From DASXRC01 sp036506495 (GTDB lineage: Bacteria > Actinomycetota > Actinomycetes > Mycobacteriales > Micromonosporaceae): DNA of 64,000 bases. The stretch is from positions 1-64,000 of the forward strand of contig DASXRQ010000029.1 in assembly GCA_036506495.1 (NCBI GenBank), read 5' to 3'. Shown here piece by piece: positions 35,275 through 44,788 of this stretch. Both the position numbers and the translations under genes were made by a program. Each line of letters starts with the position of its first letter. The stretch's first letter is position 1. Below the pieces are notes generated by a model. It was given only the letters and a program-made list of their open reading frames with translations, did no database searches and had not been told where the DNA came from.

Positions 35275-38070
35275 ATGTCCATCCGCCGCGTTTACGCCGC
35301 CCTCCTGTCCGTCCTGTGCTCCGGTGCCCTGCCGTTGGCCGCCGGGTCGCCCGCCGACGCCGCTCCCGGCAACGCCGGTGGCCTGCCGGCGCTCCACTCG
35401 GTGCGGGCGCCCGTGACCAATGAGTCGTTCTACTTCGTCATGGCCGACCGGTTCGCCAACGGCGACACCGCGAACGACCAGGGCGGTCTCGGCGCGGACC
35501 CGCTCGTGTCGGGGTTCGACCCGACCCGGAAGGGCTTCTACAACGGTGGCGACCTGAAGGGCCTGCTGTCGCAGCTCGACTACGTCCGCGGGCTCGGCAC
35601 GACAGCCATCTGGCTGACCCCGATTTTCAAGAACAAGGCCGTCCAGCTCGAGGATGGGCCGTCGGCCGGCTACCACGGCTACTGGATCACCGACTTCACC
35701 CAGGTCGACCCGCACCTGGGCACCAACGCCGACCTGCGCGCGCTGGTCGATGCCGCGCACGCCCGCGGCATGAAGGTCTTCTTCGACATCATCACGAACC
35801 ACACCGCGGACGTCATCGGGTACTCGACGGGTGACCGGCTGCCGTACACCTCGAAGGACGTCTCGCCGTACCGGACCGCGTCCGGCGTGCCGTTCGACGA
35901 CCGCGACTACGCCGGCACCTCGTCGTTCCCGCCGCTCGACCCGGCCGTCTCGTTCCCGTACACCCCGGTGCTGGGCGCCGCCGAGACGAACCTCAAGGCT
36001 CCGGCGTGGCTCAACGACGTGACGCTCTACCACAACCGCGGCAACACCACGTTCACCGGCGAGGACTCGCAGTACGGCGACTTCTTCGGACTCGACGACC
36101 TGTTCACCGAGCAGCCTCGGGTCGTCAACGGCATGATCGACATTTACGAGACGTGGGTACGCGAGTTCGGCGTCGACGGCTTCCGCATCGACACGATGAA
36201 GCACGTCAACGACGAGTTCTGGCAGCAGTTCGGCCCCGAGGTGCTCGACTACGCGCGCCGGCACGGCAAGAGCGAGTTCTTCATGTTCGGCGAGGTCGCG
36301 TTGGACGGCAGCGGGCCGGTGCAGAAGAGCTTCACGTCGCACTACACCACAACGGACACGATGCAGGCGGTCCTGGACTTCCCGTTCCAGGACGCCGCGC
36401 GCAACTTCGCATCGCGCGGCCAATCGGCGGCCAATCTCGGCGCGTTCTTCAACAACGACGACTGGTACACCGACGCCGACTCCAACGCGTACCAGCTGCC
36501 AACCTTCCTCGGAAACCACGACATGGGCCGCATCGGCCACTTCGTGACCGCCGACAACCCGGGCGCGGGCGACGCCGAGTGGGTTTCGCGCGACCGACTC
36601 GCCCACGAGCTCATGTACCTGTCCCGCGGCAACCCGGTCGTCTACTACGGCGACGAGCAGGGCTTCACCGGCGACGGCGGCGACCAACTGGCGCGGCAGA
36701 CCATGTTCGCCAGCCGCGTCCCCGAGTACCTCGCCGACGACCTGCTCGGCACCACCGCCACCCACGCGCAGGACAACTTCGTCCCCGGCCACCCCCTCTA
36801 CCAGACCATCAGCGGTCTCGCCGCACTCTCCCGCACGCACCCGGCCCTGCGCAGCGGCACGCAGCAGCACCGGTACGCCGCGGAGGGTCCCGGAATCTAC
36901 GCGTTCTCCCGGTTGGACCGTGACGAGCAGCGCGAGTACGTCGTCGCCCTCAACAACAGCGAGCAGGCACGGACCGCAGCGATTCCCACCTATATCGCCA
37001 AGCGGACGTTCGAGCAGGTGTACGGAGCGGGTCCGGTGGAGGTCAAGTCCGGTGTGGACGGCACCGTCACGCTGACCGTCCCGCCGCTGGCCGCCGTGGT
37101 TTACGCATCGGATGGCCGGATTCCGGGCTCGAAGGCGGCGCCGGCGATCACGCTATCCGACCCGGAGCCGACCGCCGAGTCGCGGGGCCGGATGCACGTG
37201 TCGGCGGACGTGGCCGGCGACTCCTTCTACGAGGTGACGTTCTACGCGCAGGTCGGCGACGGCCCGTGGCGGCCGATCGGCACCGACGACAACGCGCCGT
37301 ACCAGGTGTTCCACGACGTCAGCGCGCTGCCGACCGGTACGCCGCTGCACTACCGGGCGGTCGTGCTGGACAACCGCCGGCACACGGCGGCCAGCGTGGC
37401 CAAGTCGGCGGTCGTGCCGCCGCCGCTGGTGACCATCGAGTCGCCCCCGGAGGGCAGCCGGGTCCGCGGCACCGTCCAGGTCCGCGCGGTCGTCGACCCG
37501 GAACGGGCGACTCACGTGGTGAGCTTCGAGCGCCGGATCGCCGGCGGGGCCTGGACGCCGGTCGGCGCCGACTCGTCCTCGCCCGTCTACACCGTGTTCG
37601 ATCAGCTGCCGGCGGACCTCGCGGTGGGCACCATGGTCGAATACCGGGCGATCCTCACCGAGCCCGGCGGTGCCACCGCGACGAGCGCGGTCCGCACCGT
37701 CCAGTACGCGGGTCCACCGGTCACGGTCGCGACCCTGCACTACTTCCGGCCCGCCGGCGACTACGGCGACCAGGACACCGGATGGGGCCTGCACATGTGG
37801 GGCAACGCGGTCGACCCGGCCGTGCTGGCGCAGATCGCCTGGGACAACCCGTGGCCGTGGACCCGGATCGTCGGTGGCTGGGCCGAGTACGACATCCCGC
37901 TCGTCGACGACACCCAGCCCGTCAACTTCATCATGCATCTGCCCTCGGGCGACTCCGTGCCGGCGACCCGCGAGCCGGGCGGTGATCGGTCGTTCCTCCC
38001 GATCGACCACGCCAACGTCTGGATCGTCCAGGGCGACCCGACCGTCTACACGAGCCCACCGCCGGTCTGA
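35275..38070 (+). CDS. secreted alpha-amylase family (GH13) enzyme with starch-binding C-terminus
   Basis: 931 residues with a signal peptide (~1-29, cleavage near ADAAPG). The GH13 barrel covers residues ~45-590: nucleophile Asp306 (FRIDTMKH), acid/base Glu340 (MFGEV), and Asp416 (LGNHDMG). Two repeated Ig-like modules follow (~640-720 and ~725-810). A C-terminal pullulanase-associated/CBM41-like module shows TLHYFRPAGDYGDQDTGWG and VNFIMHLPSGD. It degrades extracellular starch or pullulan-like glucans. ATG 35275 has GGAAGG upstream. The 261-base gap before it shows no other feature. Confidence 0.93.
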   Translation: MSIRRVYAALLSVLCSGALPLAAGSPADAAPGNAGGLPALHSVRAPVTNESFYFVMADRFANGDTANDQGGLGADPLVSGFDPTRKGFYNGGDLKGLLSQLDYVRGLGTTAIWLTPIFKNKAVQLEDGPSAGYHGYWITDFTQVDPHLGTNADLRALVDAAHARGMKVFFDIITNHTADVIGYSTGDRLPYTSKDVSPYRTASGVPFDDRDYAGTSSFPPLDPAVSFPYTPVLGAAETNLKAPAWLNDVTLYHNRGNTTFTGEDSQYGDFFGLDDLFTEQPRVVNGMIDIYETWVREFGVDGFRIDTMKHVNDEFWQQFGPEVLDYARRHGKSEFFMFGEVALDGSGPVQKSFTSHYTTTDTMQAVLDFPFQDAARNFASRGQSAANLGAFFNNDDWYTDADSNAYQLPTFLGNHDMGRIGHFVTADNPGAGDAEWVSRDRLAHELMYLSRGNPVVYYGDEQGFTGDGGDQLARQTMFASRVPEYLADDLLGTTATHAQDNFVPGHPLYQTISGLAALSRTHPALRSGTQQHRYAAEGPGIYAFSRLDRDEQREYVVALNNSEQARTAAIPTYIAKRTFEQVYGAGPVEVKSGVDGTVTLTVPPLAAVVYASDGRIPGSKAAPAITLSDPEPTAESRGRMHVSADVAGDSFYEVTFYAQVGDGPWRPIGTDDNAPYQVFHDVSALPTGTPLHYRAVVLDNRRHTAASVAKSAVVPPPLVTIESPPEGSRVRGTVQVRAVVDPERATHVVSFERRIAGGAWTPVGADSSSPVYTVFDQLPADLAVGTMVEYRAILTEPGGATATSAVRTVQYAGPPVTVATLHYFRPAGDYGDQDTGWGLHMWGNAVDPAVLAQIAWDNPWPWTRIVGGWAEYDIPLVDDTQPVNFIMHLPSGDSVPATREPGGDRSFLPIDHANVWIVQGDPTVYTSPPPV

Positions 38071-38843
38071 TGCGCACCATCCGGCCCGCCGTCGTACGCG
38101 TCGCGATGTGGTCCGGCCCGCGCACCATCTCCACCGCGATGATGCGGAGTTTCGGCGCACGCGCCGACACGCTCGTCGTCGACGAGCCGCTGTACGCGCA
38201 TTACCTCGCCGTGACCGGCCTCGACCACCCGGGACGCGACGAGATCCTGGCGAGCCAGCCGAAGTCATGGGAGGTGGTCGCGGAGGCGCTGACCGGCCCG
38301 GTGCCGGATGGCATCGCCGTCCACTACCAGAAGCACATGACCCACCACCTGCTGCCGGACGTCGGGCGGGACTGGCTCGGGGCCCTCACGCACGTGTACC
38401 TGATCCGCGATCCGGCGTCCGTCGTCGCGTCGTACGCCAAGGTTCGGGGCGAGCCGACGCTCGCCGACATCGGCCTGCCACAGCAACGCGAGATCTTCGA
38501 GCGGTACGGCGGCCCGGTCGTAGACGCCGCGGATGTGCTGCGCGATCCGGCCGGCACCCTCCGGGCGCTGTGCGATGCGCTCGGCATCGGCTGGGATCCG
38601 GCGATGCTTGCCTGGCCGGCCGGCGGCCGCGACACCGACGGCGTCTGGGCACCGTACTGGTACGCCGGCGTGCGGGCGTCCACCGGCTTCGCGCCGTACG
38701 ACCCGGCGCCGCCGGAGGTTCCCGGCCGGCTCGCTCCGCTCGTCGACCGGGCTCGGCCGTACTACGACGCGCTCGCGCGTCATCGGCTGCGCGCCGGCAC
38801 CGGCGAAGACGGAGCAGCTCAGGCGACGACCGGCACGCCGTGA
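38070..38843 (+). CDS. sulfotransferase-like protein
   Basis: 257 residues with an N-terminal P-loop-like SGPRTISTAMMRSF (5'-phosphosulfate-loop type) and VYLIRDPASVVASYAKVRG, the 3'-phosphate-binding pattern of sulfotransferases. ATG 38070 shares one base with the amylase stop (TGATG). Proteins of this type are often next to class IV aminotransferases, as here: the 3' end overlaps the convergent aminotransferase gene by 25 bases. True sulfonation activity is uncertain. Confidence 0.8.
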   Translation: MRTIRPAVVRVAMWSGPRTISTAMMRSFGARADTLVVDEPLYAHYLAVTGLDHPGRDEILASQPKSWEVVAEALTGPVPDGIAVHYQKHMTHHLLPDVGRDWLGALTHVYLIRDPASVVASYAKVRGEPTLADIGLPQQREIFERYGGPVVDAADVLRDPAGTLRALCDALGIGWDPAMLAWPAGGRDTDGVWAPYWYAGVRASTGFAPYDPAPPEVPGRLAPLVDRARPYYDALARHRLRAGTGEDGAAQATTGTP

Positions 38844-39721
38844 GTCCTCGCGTACGCCCGGTAGAGATCGGCGATTCGCTTCGTGACGGGGCCGACGGCG
38901 CCGCCGCCGATCCGCCGGCCATCGATCTCGGTGACACCCGCGACCTCGCCCATGGTCCCGGTGCAGAACACCTCATCGGCGCCGTAGAAGTCGGTCAGCG
39001 ACAGGTCCCGTTCCTCAGCCGCGAGGTCTGCGCCGGGCGCGAGCGTGAGTACCGTCGCGCGCGTGATGCCCGCCGGGCAGGCGTACGCGTACGGCGTGTA
39101 CAGCGTTCGGCCGACGACGGTGAACAGGTTCGTCGCATTCGTCTCCGCCACGAACCCGCGGTCGTCCAGCATGATCGCGTCGTCGGCGGAGGCGGCGTTC
39201 GCCTGCATCTTGGCGAGAATCGAGTTCAACAGGTTGTTGTGGTGGATCTTCGGGTCGAGCACATCCGGCGCCGGACGCCGGACCGACGCGGTGATGAGCC
39301 TCAGCCCGTTCGTGTCGTACACCGGTCCCTTGTGCTCCGCGAGCACGACGAGCGTGCAGCCGCCCTCGTTGAGCCTGGGGTCCATGCCGCTCGTGACCTT
39401 CACGCCGCGGGTCAGCGTCAGTCGGATGTGTACGCCGTCGCGCATCTCGTTCGCGGCGAGCGTCGTCCGGATCGCCTCGATGATCTCGTCGCGTGGCGGC
39501 GTCGCGGCGAAGCCCAGCGCGTGCGCGGAGCGGTACAGCCGGTCGAGGTGGTCGTGCAGGCCGTAGATGCGTCCCTCGTAGACGCGTAGTCCCTCCCACA
39601 CGGCGTCGCCACCCTGCACGACGGAGTCGAACGGGGACAGCCCCGGCTCGTCGCGATGACGCAGCGCGCCGGCCGCCCAGTACACGATGTCCGCGTTGCG
39701 CGGGTCGAAGATCTGCCGCAT
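38819..39721 (-). CDS. class IV PLP aminotransferase (branched-chain type)
   Basis: 300 residues of the branched-chain/D-amino acid aminotransferase fold. The PLP lysine is visible in DPKIHHNNLLN (~160), with further family blocks AIMLDDRGFVAETNATNLF and CTGTMGEVAGVTEIDGR. ATG 39721 (MRQIFDPRN) was chosen over an upstream in-frame extension that lacks a ribosome site. Convergent and overlapping with the sulfotransferase-like gene. The substrate might be a branched-chain amino acid or a related keto acid. Confidence 0.88.
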   Translation of the reverse strand: MRQIFDPRNADIVYWAAGALRHRDEPGLSPFDSVVQGGDAVWEGLRVYEGRIYGLHDHLDRLYRSAHALGFAATPPRDEIIEAIRTTLAANEMRDGVHIRLTLTRGVKVTSGMDPRLNEGGCTLVVLAEHKGPVYDTNGLRLITASVRRPAPDVLDPKIHHNNLLNSILAKMQANAASADDAIMLDDRGFVAETNATNLFTVVGRTLYTPYAYACPAGITRATVLTLAPGADLAAEERDLSLTDFYGADEVFCTGTMGEVAGVTEIDGRRIGGGAVGPVTKRIADLYRAYARTHGVPVVA

Positions 39722-39779
39722 CCGGACATCATCGCGGCTCGGTCTCGTCCGCGACCAGCGCACCACGACGTCGGGGCAG

Positions 39780-40700
39780 TCAGCGGTCGCGCACCGGCGT
39801 GAGGTACGCCTCGGCCACGCCCGGCTGGGTACGCAGCCGCTGGCGAAGCTCGCCGACCAACCGCGTCACGTCACCGCCCGGCCACGACCTTTCGATCGCG
39901 ACCTCGCCGGTGATCAGAACGGTACGCGGCCCGACGATGAGCACCTCCAACCGCGGCACGGCCGTCACACCGGGCTCGGCCAGCAGCAGCCCGCGCACCC
40001 CGGCCACGATGGTCGGCGACGCGGACCGGTTGGTCAGCAACTCCCGATCGCGCCGGGCAAGCCGGACCGCCACCACGATGAGCAGGACCCCGATGGCGAA
40101 GCTCGCGAGCGCGTCGGGTACGCCGGACCCGGTGATCTGGTGCAACGCGAGGCCGACCGCCGCCAGCGTGACGCCGATGACGCCGGCGGTGTCCTCATAG
40201 AACACGGTCGTCGCGGTCGGGTCGCTGCTGCGCCGCATGTACGTCCGCAGCGACAGCCCGCGACCGCGTGACTCGCCGCGCAACTGCCGGTAGGCGGTGC
40301 GCCACGACGCCCCGTCCAGCAGGAGCGACGCGGCGAGGACGGCGTACCCGACACCGGCCGCGGCCAGCGTGCGCGGGTGCTGGAGCTGGCGGACGCCGTC
40401 CCAGATCGCGGTCAGTCCGCCGGCGACGAAGATGCCGATCGCCGCGAGCAACGACCAGTAGAAGCGCTCCGCCCCGTACCCGAACGGGTGCGTCTCGTCG
40501 GCCGGCCGCCCGCTGCGGTTGAGCGCCACGAGGAGGAATAGCTCGTTGCCGGAGTCGGCCACCGAGTGGCCGGCCTCGGCCAGCAGCGCGCTCGACCCGG
40601 TCAGCGCCGCGGCCGTCCCCTTCGCCGCCGCGATGAGCAGGTTGGCGGTTAGGGCGACGACGACCGTCCGGCGGCTGTCGCCGGCCGAGCCAACGGTCAT
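39780..40700 (-). CDS. cation diffusion facilitator (CDF) transporter
   Basis: 306-residue membrane protein of the CDF family, which exports Zn2+, Fe2+, Mn2+ or other divalent metals in exchange for protons. About five to six transmembrane segments are visible. The metal-site motif in helix 2 (AGHSVADSGNE) and the HPFGYGAERFYW loop are typical. A C-terminal cytoplasmic domain follows (~215-306). ATG 40700 diverges from ftsH with a 90-base gap. Confidence 0.9.
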   Translation of the reverse strand: MTVGSAGDSRRTVVVALTANLLIAAAKGTAAALTGSSALLAEAGHSVADSGNELFLLVALNRSGRPADETHPFGYGAERFYWSLLAAIGIFVAGGLTAIWDGVRQLQHPRTLAAAGVGYAVLAASLLLDGASWRTAYRQLRGESRGRGLSLRTYMRRSSDPTATTVFYEDTAGVIGVTLAAVGLALHQITGSGVPDALASFAIGVLLIVVAVRLARRDRELLTNRSASPTIVAGVRGLLLAEPGVTAVPRLEVLIVGPRTVLITGEVAIERSWPGGDVTRLVGELRQRLRTQPGVAEAYLTPVRDR

Positions 40701-40790
40701 TCGCCGATGATCCCCTCCGGACGGGTCCCGCGCACCCACGTTCCCCCGGTTCACTGGATGTGGATGTGGCGCTGGGGTAGGACTGGGGAT

Positions 40791-42893
40791 ATGAGTTCGC
40801 AGGATGGGCCTCCGCGCACCCCCGAGCGCCCCGCCCCGCGGAGCGGGCCGGCGCGGAGGCCGTTGGGTCGCGAACCCGAGCCACCCCCGCCGTGGCGGGT
40901 CGAGGGCGGGCCGCGGCAGACACCGCCGGGTCGGCGCCCGAACTGGGCTCGGTTCTGGTGGGTGCTGCTCGCGTTGCTCGCGGTGAACTGGATCGTCGCA
41001 TCGCTGATGCTAGGTCCGGCACCGCGCACCAAGGTCGACTACACCTTCTTCACGACCCAGGTCGACGCCGGCAACGTCAAGGAGATCACGTCGACCGCGG
41101 ACACGATCGAGGGCGAGTTCAAGAAGAAGGTCGGGTACCCCGCGGACAGCAAGGACGCCAAGCAGGTCGACCGGTTCACCACGCAGCGGCCGTCGTTCGC
41201 GACCGACGACCTGTTCACAAAGCTTCAGAAGACGGGTGCCCTGGTCAATGCGAACCCGCCCGACCGGCCGGCACCGCTGTGGCAGCAGGTGCTGGTGGGG
41301 TTCGGCCCGACGTTGCTGTTCGTCGGGCTGCTCATCTGGTTCCTGCGCCGCAGCGCGTCCGGCGGTGGTCTCGGCGGGCTCGGCGGCTTCGGCCGGTCGC
41401 GGGCCAGGCTGTACGAACCCGACTCCGGACCTCGCGTCACGTTCGCCGACGTCGCCGGCATCGATGAGGTCAAGAGCGAGGTAACGGAGATCGTGGACTT
41501 CCTGCGCCATCCCGAGCGGTACCGCCGGCTGGGTGCGCAGATTCCCCGTGGTGTGCTGTTGTCCGGCGCGCCGGGCACGGGCAAGACCCTGCTGGCCCGG
41601 GCCGTCGCCGGCGAGGCGAAGGTGCCGTTCTTCTCGATCTCCGCGGCCGAGTTCATCGAATTTATCGTCGGGGTCGGGGCGAGCCGCGTGCGCGACCTGT
41701 TCGACCAGGCCAAGAAGGTCGCGCCGTCGATCATCTTCATCGATGAGCTCGACGCCATCGGGCGTGCCCGGGGCGGCGCGCAGTCGATCGGCGGACACGA
41801 CGAGCGGGAACAGACCCTCAACCAGATCCTCACCGAGATGGACGGCTTCACCGGCACCGAGGGCGTGGTCGTGCTCGCCGCGACCAACCGGCCGGAGATC
41901 CTCGACCCGGCGCTGCTGCGACCGGGTCGGTTCGACCGGCGCGTCACGGTCAGCCCGCCGGATCTGACCGGGCGCCGGCAGATCCTCGAGGTGCACACCC
42001 GTGGCGTACCGCTGGCCGGCGACGTCGACCTCGCCGAGGTGGCGGCGTCCACGCCGGGCATGGTCGGCGCCGACCTGAAGAACCTCGTCAACGAGGCGGC
42101 CCTGCTTGCCGCCCGGCGCGGCCACGACCGGGTCACGGCGTCGGACTTCAGCGACGCGCTGGAGAAGGTCGTCCTGGGCGCGGTGCGCGGCATCATGCTC
42201 TCGCCGGAGGAGAAGGAGCGCACGGCGTACCACGAATCCGGGCACGCGCTGCTCGGCATGCTCACGCCGGGGGCGGACCCGGTACGCAAGGTATCGATCA
42301 TCCCCCGGGGCCAGGCGCTCGGTGTGACCTTCCAGAGCCCGCAGGCGGACCGCTACGGCTACTCGGCGAGGTACCTCCGCGGCCGTATCGTCGGCGCGCT
42401 CGGCGGGCGGGCGGCGGAAGAGACCGTCTATGGCGACGTGACCACGGGCGCCGAGAACGACCTCGACCAGGTCACCGCCATCGCGCGTCAGATGGTCGGC
42501 CGGTGGGGCATGTCTGCGACCGTGGGTCCGGTGGCGGTGCTGCCGCCGCCCGGGCAGGAGTCACCCTTCGGGTTGGACGGCGTCGCACCGGCCACCAAGG
42601 AGCTCGTGGACAAGGAGGTCCGCCGGATCGTCGACGGCTGCTACGCCGAGGCCGTCTCGACGCTGCGCGACCACCGCGAGCAGCTGAACCGGCTGGCCCA
42701 CACCCTGCTCGAGCGGGAGACGCTCGACGAGGACGAGGCCTACGCCGCCGCCGGCATCAGCCGGGAGACCGCGCCGGCGGCGGTCGCCCGTGGTGAGGCT
42801 CCCGGCAGCAGCCCGGTGACGGGGCCGCCACCCCAGGACGAACCGGCCGGCGATCACGAGGGCCTGCCGATCCGGACCCGATTCGACGGCTGA
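40791..42893 (+). CDS. ftsH: ATP-dependent zinc metalloprotease FtsH
   Basis: 700-residue membrane-anchored AAA+ protease degrading misfolded membrane and regulatory proteins. The N-terminal Pro/Arg-rich cytoplasmic tail is followed by TM1 (~53-73), an extracellular loop and TM2 (~166-186). The AAA domain has Walker A GAPGTGKT (259-266), Walker B FIDELDAIG and the second region of homology. The zinc motif is HESGH at 481-485. The pore region reads EFIVGVGASRVRDLF. An actinobacterial genome may hold more than one FtsH, and this copy lacks the usual ftsH neighbours folE/hpt. Confidence 0.95.
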   Translation: MSSQDGPPRTPERPAPRSGPARRPLGREPEPPPPWRVEGGPRQTPPGRRPNWARFWWVLLALLAVNWIVASLMLGPAPRTKVDYTFFTTQVDAGNVKEITSTADTIEGEFKKKVGYPADSKDAKQVDRFTTQRPSFATDDLFTKLQKTGALVNANPPDRPAPLWQQVLVGFGPTLLFVGLLIWFLRRSASGGGLGGLGGFGRSRARLYEPDSGPRVTFADVAGIDEVKSEVTEIVDFLRHPERYRRLGAQIPRGVLLSGAPGTGKTLLARAVAGEAKVPFFSISAAEFIEFIVGVGASRVRDLFDQAKKVAPSIIFIDELDAIGRARGGAQSIGGHDEREQTLNQILTEMDGFTGTEGVVVLAATNRPEILDPALLRPGRFDRRVTVSPPDLTGRRQILEVHTRGVPLAGDVDLAEVAASTPGMVGADLKNLVNEAALLAARRGHDRVTASDFSDALEKVVLGAVRGIMLSPEEKERTAYHESGHALLGMLTPGADPVRKVSIIPRGQALGVTFQSPQADRYGYSARYLRGRIVGALGGRAAEETVYGDVTTGAENDLDQVTAIARQMVGRWGMSATVGPVAVLPPPGQESPFGLDGVAPATKELVDKEVRRIVDGCYAEAVSTLRDHREQLNRLAHTLLERETLDEDEAYAAAGISRETAPAAVARGEAPGSSPVTGPPPQDEPAGDHEGLPIRTRFDG

Positions 42894-42940
42894 CGGCACC
42901 CGCATTCGCCGCCGGCGACGATGCCGGCGCGCGCGTTCTC

Positions 42941-44788
42941 ATGCTCTCCTCATCTCGGCGTTGGGAAAATGCGCACGTGCAGGCCGCTGGTGTTCCCCGC
43001 CGCACAACCGGGCCGTGCGCCGCGCGGGTGCGTCCGCCGGTCGCCGTACGCACCGTCGGCCGCCTCGTGGCGGCGACCGGAGCGATCAACGTCGTCGCGG
43101 CGGTGGTGCCGCCGGAGCGTGCCCGGCTGCGCATGGTCACCGAGGTGATACCGGTGGTTGGCGTACAGACCGCACACGCGGCGACCGCCGCCATCGGACT
43201 GCTGCTGATCTACCTCGGCTTCGGGCTGCGGCGCGGCAACCGCGAGGCCTGGTACGTCGCCGTCGCCCTCGCCGCCGCCAGCGTGCTGCTCAACCTCGTC
43301 AAGAGCCTCGACATCGATGGCGCCGCGATCTCTGCCGCGCTGCTGGCCCTGCTGATCGCCGTCCGGAACCAGTTCCGGGCCGCGGCGGAGCCGGCCAGCC
43401 GGTGGCGGGCGCTGGGCGCACTGCTCGGGTTCGCATCCGCTGGGTATCTCCTCGGCGTCGCCGAGATCTGGCTACGGTCCAGCCGGCTGGCGCCCGGCCA
43501 GTCCCCGCGGCTGTGGTTCGTGCACGTCGCGTACGGCATGGTGGGCCTGACCGGGCCGCTGAGGTTCACCAGCTCGGGCGTTGCCGGCGCGGTGTCCATC
43601 ACCACGGGCGCCATGGGCCTGCTCGCGGTGGGTGTGTCGCTGGTCATCCTGCTGCGGCCCTGGGTCGTCCGGCCGGGGTTGTCCGCTGAGGACGATCGCC
43701 GGTTGCGGGAGCTGCTGGACCGGCACGGCCGCCGGGACTCGCTCGGCTACTTCGCGCTGCGCGACGACAAGTCCGTGATCTGGTCGACGAGCGGCAAGGC
43801 CGCCATCGCGTACCGGGTGGTCTCGGGGGTCAGCCTCGCATCCGGTGACCCGCTCGGGGACCCGGAGGCCTGGACCGGAGCGGTGTCGGCGTGGCTGGAC
43901 GAGTGCGGCCGGCACGGGCTGACGCCCGCCGTGCTCGGCTGCGGCGAACTGGCGGGACGGGTCTACCAGCGGCACGGCCTGGACGTGATCGAGCTCGGCG
44001 ACGAGGCGGTCGTGAACGCCGAGGACTTCACGCTCGACGGGCGCGCGATGCGAGGCGTACGCCAGGCCGTCGCCCGCCTCGACCGAGCCGGCTACCGCTG
44101 CCAGGTGGCGCGGCAGTCGAGTCTCGCCCCGCACGAGGTCGCGGAGGCCGTGCGGGCGTCCGAGGAGCTACGTGACGGCGACGTCGAGCGCGGCTTCTCG
44201 ATGGCGTTGTCCCGCATTGGTGACGCGGCCGACCCCGACTGCGTCCTCGCCCTCGCGCGGGACGCCGAGGGCCGGCTGCGTGGACTGCTCCAGTTCGTGC
44301 CGTGGGGACCGGACGGGCTCTCGCTCGACCTGATGCGACGGGACCGCACGAGCGACAACGGAGTCATCGAGTTCATGGTCGTTGCGGTGCTGCGAGAGGC
44401 GCCACGACTCGGCGTACGCCGGCTGTCGCTCAACTTCGCCGTCCTGCGGTGGGTGTTCGCACGCGGCGACCAGCTTGGTGCGGGTCCGATCCTCCGCGCC
44501 TCGCGGCCGGCGCTGGTGATGGCCTCCCGGGTCTGGCAGCTCGAGTCCCTCTACCGGGCCAACGCGAAGTACCGGCCCGCGTGGCAGCCGCGCTATCTGT
44601 GCTTCCCGACGATGCGCGACCTGCCGCGGATCGGAGTGGCCGCGCTGCGCGCGGAGGCGTTCCTGGCACCACCGCGTCCGTCCGGCCGGCCGGCACGACG
44701 CCGGCCCGAGCCTCCGGGCCGCGCGACCGGGGAAACCGACGAACCGCTCGCGGAGGCGGCTGCCGCGGTGGACGGCGCACCGCAATGA
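42941..44788 (+). CDS. MprF-like DUF2156 membrane protein
   Basis: About 615 residues: six or so N-terminal membrane helices (to ~235) and a C-terminal DUF2156 acyltransferase-fold domain (~245-570; YFALRDDKSVIWS, VVSGVSLASGDPLGD, FTLDGRAMRGVRQAV, LNFAVLRWVFARGD). The family includes phosphatidylglycerol lysyltransferases that add amino acids to membrane lipids and lower envelope charge. The start is uncertain: ATG 42941 has no good site, and GTG 42977 is an alternative. The stop overlaps the penicillin-binding protein start (ATGA). Confidence 0.88.
   Translation: MLSSSRRWENAHVQAAGVPRRTTGPCAARVRPPVAVRTVGRLVAATGAINVVAAVVPPERARLRMVTEVIPVVGVQTAHAATAAIGLLLIYLGFGLRRGNREAWYVAVALAAASVLLNLVKSLDIDGAAISAALLALLIAVRNQFRAAAEPASRWRALGALLGFASAGYLLGVAEIWLRSSRLAPGQSPRLWFVHVAYGMVGLTGPLRFTSSGVAGAVSITTGAMGLLAVGVSLVILLRPWVVRPGLSAEDDRRLRELLDRHGRRDSLGYFALRDDKSVIWSTSGKAAIAYRVVSGVSLASGDPLGDPEAWTGAVSAWLDECGRHGLTPAVLGCGELAGRVYQRHGLDVIELGDEAVVNAEDFTLDGRAMRGVRQAVARLDRAGYRCQVARQSSLAPHEVAEAVRASEELRDGDVERGFSMALSRIGDAADPDCVLALARDAEGRLRGLLQFVPWGPDGLSLDLMRRDRTSDNGVIEFMVVAVLREAPRLGVRRLSLNFAVLRWVFARGDQLGAGPILRASRPALVMASRVWQLESLYRANAKYRPAWQPRYLCFPTMRDLPRIGVAALRAEAFLAPPRPSGRPARRRPEPPGRATGETDEPLAEAAAAVDGAPQ

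Noticed and set aside
35083..36870. Long open frame on the minus strand opposite the amylase gene
   Set aside because: It is antisense to a well-conserved GH13 gene with signal peptide and catalytic residues; the deduced protein is low-complexity Val/Arg/Glu text typical of high-GC shadow frames.
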